From NCBI RefSeq assembly GCF_022921055.1, contig NZ_CP095069.1, forward strand, positions 49,937-113,936: a DNA stretch of 64,000 nt. Reading direction: 5' to 3'. The DNA is from Hymenobacter volaticus. GTDB taxonomy: Bacteria; Bacteroidota; Bacteroidia; Cytophagales; Hymenobacteraceae. Positions 57,346 through 64,000 of the stretch are shown piece by piece. The notes under the pieces are model-generated. The model was not told where the DNA came from. It was given only the letters and a program-made list of their open reading frames with translations, and made no database searches. Made by a program: the position numbers and the translations under genes. The number at the start of each line of letters is the position of its first letter. Position 1 is the stretch's first letter.

Positions 57346-60300
57346 ATGAAAATCTCTACCCTTGGGGCAGTGCCTATCGTTTTGGCGAGCTTCGCTACTG
57401 CAAGCTTTGCTCAAACTGCACCTACGCAAACTGTGACCGGCACCATCGTTGATGCCGCGGACCGCAGTCCACTTCCGGGCGTGACGGTGGTCGTGAAAGG
57501 CACCACGGTGGGCGCTTCTACCGATCTGAACGGACAGTTCTCGCTCAGCTTGCCGGAAAGCAGCAATACGTTGGTTGTCAGCGCAGTTGGTTATGTGGGG
57601 CAGACTGTAACAGTAACATCAGGCACAGTACGGATTGCGCTCAAATCCGACGTTAAGCAGCTCTCGGAAGTGGTGGTGACGGGCTACAGCGAGCAAAATC
57701 GTAAAACGCTGACCAGTGCCATTAGCTCGGTGAAGGGCGATGAACTGCGGGATATTCCTGCGGCCAGCCCTGACCAGCTTCTACAGGGCAAAGCGCCGGG
57801 GGTGCAGGTGTCAGCCAACTCGGGCGTACCGGGTGGGGGCGTATTTATCCGCATTCGGGGCAGCAACTCCGTCAATGCCAGCAACGACCCGCTTTATGTG
57901 GTAGACGGTGTGTTCATCAACAACAGCAACCTGATTGCTACTGGCCTCGGCAATCAAGTAGCTTCCAACCCGCTGGCTGATCTGAACCCGCAGGATATTG
58001 AAAGCATGGAAATCCTGAAGGATGCCAACGCCACGGCCATTTATGGTTCGCGCGGGGCCAACGGCGTGGTGCTGATTCGTACCAAACGCGGCAAAGCCGG
58101 CGACAAAACGCGCATCACTTTCAACACGTATCAAGCCCGCTCGAAGGCGCCGAAAGAGTATAAGCTAGTAAGCGGGCCGGAGCTGGCGACACTGGAAAAC
58201 GAGCGGTTTCTCAATGACGGCGGCAACCCTGCTTTGTTGCCTTACCGTTCGGTTGCTTCTGGCGGGCGAGGTTTGCCTGAAGAGCAGCAAACCTACGACC
58301 GACTGAGCGACGTGTTCCGCACGGCTCAGACCCAGAGCTATGAACTATCGGCGGCTGGGGGCTCCGAAAAAACGCAGTTCTACATCGGGGCGGGTTATTT
58401 CAAGCAGGAAGCCATTGCCCGGCCTACTGATTTCGACCGATTCAGCTTGCGCGTCAACCTCGACAACTCGGTGAACGAGAAGCTGCGCATCGGAACGAGC
58501 ACGGCCCTGACCCGCACTCACCGCAACGTGAGCAGCAACGACAACAACCCGGTGGGGGTTATCAACTCAGCTTTGTTCCCGCGCACCAACCTGCCGGAGT
58601 ATAACCCCGACGGCTCGTACGCTAAATACGGCTCATTCGACAACCACCAAGCCCTCATCGACAACCTTAACAACGATGCAGTAGGCACCCGCGGCATCTC
58701 GAACGTGTACGGGGAGTACCGTTTCCTGAAGAACTTGACGTTGCGTAGCAGTTGGAGCATTGACTTCAACGAGATGTACGAAAACAACTTCAACAACACG
58801 CTGATTTTGGCCGGGCAGCCACGCGGCACAGCCACATCCTACCTCTCGCGCGACATCACGCTGCTCAATGAGCAAACGCTGAACTACAACGTAGACTTTG
58901 GCACCGACCACTCCCTGCAAGCGCTGGTAGGTAATACCATACAGAAAAACACGTTCCAGCGCACGTCGTTGTTTGGGCAGCAATTCCCGAGCAACGACCT
59001 CACAAGCATCGCCTCGGCTGCCACCCAAACGGGTACATCGTCTCGCTCTGAGGCCGGGTTGCTATCATTTTTCGGTAAGGCCACTTATAGCTTCAAGCAG
59101 CGCTACACCGCCGATTTAAGCTTGCGGGCCGATGCTTCTTCACGCTTCGGGAGCGACAAACGTTGGGGTTACTTCCCGGCCGTGGGGCTAGGCTGGCGCT
59201 TGGGCGAGGAGAATTTCATCAAGGATCTGAATGTATTCCAAGAGCTGAAACTGCGGGCTAGCGTTGGCAAGACGGGCAACCAAGCCGGTATCAGCGACTT
59301 CGCGGCGCTTGGACTGGTGCAGGGTGGGGCCAACTACCTGGACTTGCCAGGTACGGCCCCTCTGCAATTAGCTAACCCCAACTTAAGCTGGGAATCGACG
59401 CGGCAGTGGAACGTGGGCGTTGATGTAGCGGTGCTGCAAAACCGGCTGCAACTCGAGCTTAATTATTATGACAAGTACACCTCAGGGCTGCTGCTGAACG
59501 TGCCAGTACCTCGCAAAACCGGATTTGCCTCTATCGTAGAAAACTACGGTGCCGTTAGTAATAAGGGCGTGGAAGCCCAGCTAACCGCCAACTGGCTGCC
59601 CAAGGGCGCGGTGCAATGGAGTACCACCTTCAACGTGGCTCGCAACGTGAACAAAATTCAGAAGCTGGCTGCCCCGATTACCGCTGGCTCCCGCGACATT
59701 TTCCGGTTGGAAGAAGGCGCGCCGCTGTACTCGTTCTGGCTCTATCACCAAACCGGTGTGAACTCTGAAAGTGGCGATGCTGAGTACGAGGATGTGAATG
59801 GCGACGGACAGCTTTCGGTGGCCGACCGCAAGCTAGTGGGCAATGCTTGGCCCGACTATTTCGGGGGCGTCAGCAACTCAGTTAGCTATAAAGGCTTCGA
59901 TTTTGGGTTTCTGCTGAATTTCGAGCAAGGGGCGAAAATCATGAACATGAACCGCTTCTTCTTGGTGCACGGCGGCACTCAAAGCAACATCGGCTACCTA
60001 CGCGAGCAACTCGACCGTTGGCAGCAACCCGGCGACCAAACCGATATTCCGCGCCTGACCACCAATCCGGCTAGCAACAACTACGGCGGCGTGGTGCAGA
60101 ACCTGAGCGACCGATACTTGGAAGACGGCTCGTTCCTGCGCTTGCGCACGCTCACGCTGGGCTACACTGTGCCCAAGGAGGCTATCGGACGGGTGCACCT
60201 AAACTCGTTGCGCGTGTACGTGCAAGCTGCTAACCTCTTTACCATCACGCCTTATTCCGGGCTGGATCCGGAAATCAACTCGCAGAGCGGCGTGCAGAAC

Positions 60301-60372
60301 AGTAAAAACATCGACTGGGCCACGGTACCCCAACCCCGCACTTTCCAAGTGGGCGTAACGGTCGGACTCTAA
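57346..60372 (+). CDS. SusC/RagA family TonB-dependent outer-membrane receptor
   Basis: The receptor has 1008 residues. A signal peptide (about 1-22) is followed by a CarboxypepD_reg-like domain (30-105) with TGTIVDAADRSPLPGVTVVV. A TonB-box-like linker SEVVVTGYSEQNRK and the SusC plug (about 115-235) with NDPLYVVDGVFI and LKDANATAIYGSRGANGVVL come next. The 22-strand barrel ends in FQVGVTVGL. It pairs with the SusD gene that starts 12 bases downstream to take up a large substrate across the outer membrane. The neighbouring M14 peptidase suggests a peptide or protein substrate rather than a glycan. That is inference. Confidence 0.95.
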   Translation: MKISTLGAVPIVLASFATASFAQTAPTQTVTGTIVDAADRSPLPGVTVVVKGTTVGASTDLNGQFSLSLPESSNTLVVSAVGYVGQTVTVTSGTVRIALKSDVKQLSEVVVTGYSEQNRKTLTSAISSVKGDELRDIPAASPDQLLQGKAPGVQVSANSGVPGGGVFIRIRGSNSVNASNDPLYVVDGVFINNSNLIATGLGNQVASNPLADLNPQDIESMEILKDANATAIYGSRGANGVVLIRTKRGKAGDKTRITFNTYQARSKAPKEYKLVSGPELATLENERFLNDGGNPALLPYRSVASGGRGLPEEQQTYDRLSDVFRTAQTQSYELSAAGGSEKTQFYIGAGYFKQEAIARPTDFDRFSLRVNLDNSVNEKLRIGTSTALTRTHRNVSSNDNNPVGVINSALFPRTNLPEYNPDGSYAKYGSFDNHQALIDNLNNDAVGTRGISNVYGEYRFLKNLTLRSSWSIDFNEMYENNFNNTLILAGQPRGTATSYLSRDITLLNEQTLNYNVDFGTDHSLQALVGNTIQKNTFQRTSLFGQQFPSNDLTSIASAATQTGTSSRSEAGLLSFFGKATYSFKQRYTADLSLRADASSRFGSDKRWGYFPAVGLGWRLGEENFIKDLNVFQELKLRASVGKTGNQAGISDFAALGLVQGGANYLDLPGTAPLQLANPNLSWESTRQWNVGVDVAVLQNRLQLELNYYDKYTSGLLLNVPVPRKTGFASIVENYGAVSNKGVEAQLTANWLPKGAVQWSTTFNVARNVNKIQKLAAPITAGSRDIFRLEEGAPLYSFWLYHQTGVNSESGDAEYEDVNGDGQLSVADRKLVGNAWPDYFGGVSNSVSYKGFDFGFLLNFEQGAKIMNMNRFFLVHGGTQSNIGYLREQLDRWQQPGDQTDIPRLTTNPASNNYGGVVQNLSDRYLEDGSFLRLRTLTLGYTVPKEAIGRVHLNSLRVYVQAANLFTITPYSGLDPEINSQSGVQNSKNIDWATVPQPRTFQVGVTVGL

Positions 60373-60384
60373 GCATTATTCTAG

Positions 60385-61740
60385 ATGAAAAAGAATATAT
60401 ACCGCCTTCTTTTTGCGTTCAACTTAGCTGCGGCTACGGTGAGTTTAACCGGGTGCAGCGACCTGTTGGAACCTACCCCGGTGCAGCAGTTGCCTGACAA
60501 CCGCGCCATTACCGATGCGGGCAGCGCCCGCTCGGCCACCATCGGCGTTTACGACCGGGTGCAGGCATATTACCAACTAAACTGGCCGGTACTCGGCTTT
60601 TTGCCGGGCGAAGATGTGCGCTTCAACGGTACGCTCAACCAGTTTCTGCAAATCGACCAAAACCAGCTCAGCGCCGACAACGTGCTCATTACCGAGGCTT
60701 GGACGCAGATGTACCAAGCCATTAATGGCGCCAACAACGTTATTGCTGCCTTGCCCGCTGTTGAGGACCCCTTGCTGCCCGCCACCGAGAAAAACCAGTT
60801 GCTCGGCGAAGCTTACTTTTTGCGGGCCTTGGTATACTTCGATTTGGGCCGGGGTTGGGGCGGCGTGCCGCTGGTACTGACGCCTACCCGCACCAAGGAA
60901 AACGGCCAAGGCCAGGGTCGCAGCACCCTCGCCCAGACCTACGACCAAGTGCTAGCCGATTTAACCCAGGCCGAAACGCTGCTACCTGAAGCTACCACCC
61001 GCAACCGGGCCGTGAAAGCCACCACCCGCGCCCTGCGTGCCCGTCTGCACCTCTACCGCCAGCAGTGGACAGAGGCAGAAGTAGCCGCTACGCAAGTGAT
61101 TAGCAGCGCCAACTACAGCTTGGTAACGCCTTACCGCACCATATCCACGGCGCCTTTCCTGAGCCGGGAGTCCATCTTGGAGCTTACTTTCAGTAATGCC
61201 GATGCCAACACCATGTGGAACAACTGGTTCCCGAGTGCGCTAGGTGGGCAGTTCAACTTTCAACCGGTGCCAGCTGCTATTGCTCTCCTCAACGACCCTG
61301 CTGTGGGAGGAAACCGCTCAGCGTTGCTGGCTACCACTACCATTGCCGGAGCTAACGTCATATACGGCAACCTCTACAGCCGCTCGGCCCAGCGCGACGA
61401 CCCAAGCTATGTGCTGCGCCTAGCCGAACAGTACCTGATCCGTGCTGAGGCCCGCACCCGCTTAGGTAAGCTCACCGAGGCGTTGGCAGATTTGAATGTC
61501 GTGCGTAGTCGCGCCGGTGTGCCAGCCAGTACGGCTGCCTCCGCCGAAGCACTGCTTTTGGCCATTGAGAATGAACGCCGGGTGGAGTTTGCCTTCGAAG
61601 CCGACCGTTGGTTTAACCTCGTGCGCACCGGCCGTGCTGGCGTCGTGCTAGGCGTTACCGATCAGCGTCGCTGGCTGTTTCCAATTCCTTTCAACGACTT
61701 GGTTGCTGATCCGGATCTAGAGCAGAACCCTGGTTATTAA
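60385..61740 (+). CDS. SusD/RagB family outer-membrane lipoprotein
   Basis: This 451-residue surface lipoprotein has lipobox SLTGC with lipid Cys24. SusD-type TPR helices follow: QMYQAINGANNVIAALPAV, AYFLRALVYFDLGRGWGGVP near 140-160, and the C-terminal RLAEQYLIRAEARTRLGKL and NERRVEFAFEADRWFNLVRT motif of the RagB fold. It forms a lid complex with the upstream SusC and binds the substrate. It lies 12 bases after SusC in the same operon. The substrate type is not visible. Confidence 0.94.
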   Translation: MKKNIYRLLFAFNLAAATVSLTGCSDLLEPTPVQQLPDNRAITDAGSARSATIGVYDRVQAYYQLNWPVLGFLPGEDVRFNGTLNQFLQIDQNQLSADNVLITEAWTQMYQAINGANNVIAALPAVEDPLLPATEKNQLLGEAYFLRALVYFDLGRGWGGVPLVLTPTRTKENGQGQGRSTLAQTYDQVLADLTQAETLLPEATTRNRAVKATTRALRARLHLYRQQWTEAEVAATQVISSANYSLVTPYRTISTAPFLSRESILELTFSNADANTMWNNWFPSALGGQFNFQPVPAAIALLNDPAVGGNRSALLATTTIAGANVIYGNLYSRSAQRDDPSYVLRLAEQYLIRAEARTRLGKLTEALADLNVVRSRAGVPASTAASAEALLLAIENERRVEFAFEADRWFNLVRTGRAGVVLGVTDQRRWLFPIPFNDLVADPDLEQNPGY

Positions 61741-61813
61741 GCGTCGTGCCAAAGGCTGTTCTGCTATGATTCTGAGTATTCGGCGTGCTGCCGTTTGAAC
61801 ACAATTAGAACGT

Positions 61814-61918
61814 TATGCTGAGCGCAGCCGCAGGTGAAGTCGAAGCATCTCGCCCATGGGATAAACCTAGTACTTGCCCAACAATCGAGTGAGATGCTTC
61901 GGCAAACTCAGCATGACA
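61814..61918. repeat. Copy of the dispersed palindromic repeat
   Basis: A forward arm GTTATGCTGAGCGCAGCCGC ... GAAGCATCTCGC (61814-61855) and a reverse arm GAGATGCTTCGGCAAACTCAGCATGAC (61890-61918) form an imperfect hairpin. It is the same family as the cluster at 14819-15060. Here it lies between the SusD gene and the peptidase gene and may act as a terminator or processing site. Confidence 0.75.
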
Positions 61919-61966
61919 GTTTTTCTCAACACCGATTCAACAATACTTGATTGTCTTCTGACTGCT

Positions 61967-64000
61967 ATGTTAAAAGCATACTTTTCTGTTGCCCTTTTCA
62001 CTCTTGGCCTAGGTATGGTTGCACCCGTTGCGGCCCAAACGGCTACTTCCATCAGTTTTTACTTTCCGAAAGCGGCGCCCGGTTCGTTCGATCCAGCTAT
62101 TCCTACGCCCGAGCAGTTTCTCGGATATCCTATTGGCTCGCACTACACCCGTTCCGACCAAATTGTAGCTTACTTACGTGAGTTGGATCGGGTGTCCGAC
62201 AAAGTGAGTTTTCGGGTGTTAGGCAAGACGTTCGAGGAGCGGCCGCAGGTGGTGGCTACTATCACCTCGGTGGAGCATCAGCAGAACCTAGCCAAGCTCC
62301 AAGCCGAGCGCAAGGCTCTGGTGGACCCATCCCAGCCGGCGCCTGACTATGGCAAGCTGCCCGTGATAGTGAGCCTCAACTATGGTGTACATGGTAACGA
62401 AAGCTCTAGCTCGGAAGCAGCTCTGCTCACGGCCTACTATCTAACGGCCTCTACCGCCCCCGAAACCAAGCAGTGGCTAGACCAGGCGATTATCACCATC
62501 GATCCGCTGGAAAATCCCGATGGGCGCGACCGGGCCTCGCACTGGTTCGACCAAAATAAGTCGTGGCCTCCCGTTACCGACCCGCTCGACCGGGAGCACA
62601 CCGAGGCTTGGCCCAACGGCCGCACCAACCACTTCTACACCGACCTCAACCGCGACTGGCTGGCGTTGACCCAGCCCGAAAGCCGGGCCCGAATGGCGTT
62701 TTTCCATGAGTGGTACCCCAATGTGATGATCGACTTTCACGAAATGGGTACCAGCAGCACCTATTACTTCGAACCCACTAAGCCCCTGAGCACTGAAAAC
62801 GACCTGATTCCACGGGCTACTTATGAGGTACTCAATGTGCACCTAGCCAAGTACCACGCCCAGGCCCTAGACCAGCTCGGCGCCCTATACTGGACCAAAG
62901 AGCAATTCGATAATCTTTCGCCCATCTATGGCTCCACCTACCCAGACTTCCAGGGCGGGGTAGGAGCTACGTTCGAGGTAGGCAGTTCACGGGGTATAGC
63001 GCAGGAAGGCGGCAATGGCGTCGTGAAATTTCCGGTTACCATCCGCAACCACGTCGCGACGGGTTTGGCTACCGTGCGTGGGGCGGTAGAGGAGCGGGAG
63101 TTGTATTTGCGCCACCAGCGTGAGTTTTTCAGTTCGGCCTTGACGGCGGCTAATAAGTTTCCAACTAAGGCGTACGTGTTTGGCAGCGCCCAGGACCCTA
63201 CGCTTACTAACCGCTTCTTAGAGCTGCTACTCCAACATAAAATCCGGGTGCACGAGTTGGGCAAGACTGTCACGCTCGACAAGCAAACCTTCGAGCAAGG
63301 TAAGGCCTATGTGGTGCCTACCGCCCAACCGCAGTACCGCATCGTGCACTCCTTGTTCGAGGAAGTAACGGCCTTTCACGACAGTGTATTCTACGATGTA
63401 ACTGGTTGGAGCCAGGCCCACGCGTATGGGCTGCCGCTGTCCAAACAAAAAAACACCAGCTTGGTGCAGGGCGCGCCGGTAGTAGCCAGCAAGCCCTTAA
63501 CCGGCACGGTCAATGGTGGGGCCAGCAGCTACGCTTATCTGCTACCCTGGTCCGATTATAATGCTCCCAAGGCCTTGGTGGCCTTGCAACAAGCTGGACT
63601 GTCCGTGAAAACGGCGTTCAAGCCGTTCCGGGCGGGCACCAGCGCCAAGCCCGTTGATTTCGGGTATGGCTCTCTGGTGATACCAGTGGCCACGCAAAAG
63701 CTACCCGCCGATTCGGTGTTTCAGATTGTGAGCCGCGTGAGCCGGAAAGCTCAGGTAACGTTCACTGGGGTAAGCACTGGCTTCAGCGTGGGCGGTATTG
63801 ACTTGGGCTCTAACAACGTGCGCACCGTGCCAGAAACCAAAGCAGCTTTGCTGGTAGGCACAGGTACCAACGTGGCCGAAGTGGGGGAGGCCTGGTTTGT
63901 AGCTAGCCAGCACCTTGGAATCCCACTCAGCCGAATAGAGCTCAGCAACGTGAGCCGTGCCCCACTGGGCCGCTACAGCGCCTTGGTGCTAGTGGGCGGC
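61967..64000 (+). CDS. M14 family zinc carboxypeptidase, cut by the window end
   Basis: The frame opens at the ATG at 61967 and stays open to the last base (678 codons, no stop). A signal peptide is likely (LFTLGLGMVAPVAAQ). The zinc motif HxxE is in YGVHGNESSSSEA (His142, Glu145) and the third ligand is His258 in IDFHEMG, a spacing typical of the M14 fold. LNRDWLALTQPESRA is also family-typical. It would trim peptides from the C-terminus in the periplasm. It follows SusC/SusD on the same strand, with a repeat in between. The C-terminal part lies beyond the window. Confidence 0.88.
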   Translation, partial: MLKAYFSVALFTLGLGMVAPVAAQTATSISFYFPKAAPGSFDPAIPTPEQFLGYPIGSHYTRSDQIVAYLRELDRVSDKVSFRVLGKTFEERPQVVATITSVEHQQNLAKLQAERKALVDPSQPAPDYGKLPVIVSLNYGVHGNESSSSEAALLTAYYLTASTAPETKQWLDQAIITIDPLENPDGRDRASHWFDQNKSWPPVTDPLDREHTEAWPNGRTNHFYTDLNRDWLALTQPESRARMAFFHEWYPNVMIDFHEMGTSSTYYFEPTKPLSTENDLIPRATYEVLNVHLAKYHAQALDQLGALYWTKEQFDNLSPIYGSTYPDFQGGVGATFEVGSSRGIAQEGGNGVVKFPVTIRNHVATGLATVRGAVEERELYLRHQREFFSSALTAANKFPTKAYVFGSAQDPTLTNRFLELLLQHKIRVHELGKTVTLDKQTFEQGKAYVVPTAQPQYRIVHSLFEEVTAFHDSVFYDVTGWSQAHAYGLPLSKQKNTSLVQGAPVVASKPLTGTVNGGASSYAYLLPWSDYNAPKALVALQQAGLSVKTAFKPFRAGTSAKPVDFGYGSLVIPVATQKLPADSVFQIVSRVSRKAQVTFTGVSTGFSVGGIDLGSNNVRTVPETKAALLVGTGTNVAEVGEAWFVASQHLGIPLSRIELSNVSRAPLGRYSALVLVGG

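Overview
The window looks like a Bacteroidota genome close to Hymenobacter (Cytophagales). It carries SusC/SusD outer-membrane importers, a secreted enzyme with a type IX secretion C-terminal domain, AraC regulators of the type common in this group, MacB-type permeases, Bacteroidota-style -7 elements (TAnnTTTG), and few Shine-Dalgarno sites. The genus is inferred from protein character, not from a marker gene.

Layout. 0-8.4 kb (+): the end of a membrane fusion protein, one ABC ATPase and three large MacB/FtsX-type permeases. 8.5-14.3 kb (-): an RND efflux operon (adaptor, pump, outer-membrane factor). 14.3-20 kb: a repeat-rich gap, an AraC regulator, an alpha/beta hydrolase, a candidate small RNA and a broken TDT-family transporter. 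19.6-22.4 kb (-): a molybdopterin oxidoreductase with a small helical partner. 22.8-25.5 kb: two tandem Roadblock-like proteins, a long AT-rich gap and a GC-rich membrane protein. 25.8-31 kb (-): AraC regulators, an NmrA-like oxidoreductase and a Na+/H+ antiporter. 31-37 kb: a multi-PAS histidine kinase, an L,D-transpeptidase and a DUF5672-like protein. 38.2-43.1 kb: a giant modular GH16 enzyme. 43-50.6 kb: a carboxylesterase, DoxX, an SDR/AraC pair and an S9 peptidase. 50.7-56.6 kb: a plasmid-type maintenance module made of a Rep_3-like initiator, two iteron arrays, a DnaA box, a ParA/RHH pair flanked by centromere-like repeats, and a serine recombinase with an inverted repeat. 57.3-64 kb (+): SusC, SusD and an M14 peptidase cut by the window end.

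The replication and partition module makes it likely that the window belongs to a plasmid or chromid, or to a chromosome with an integrated plasmid. The sequence alone does not decide which.

A second striking feature is that six genes are broken by seven single-base losses, six of them in runs of G or C. Restoring one base at each site rebuilds a full-length, family-typical protein. This looks like systematic consensus error rather than gene decay, so these genes should be read as probably intact.
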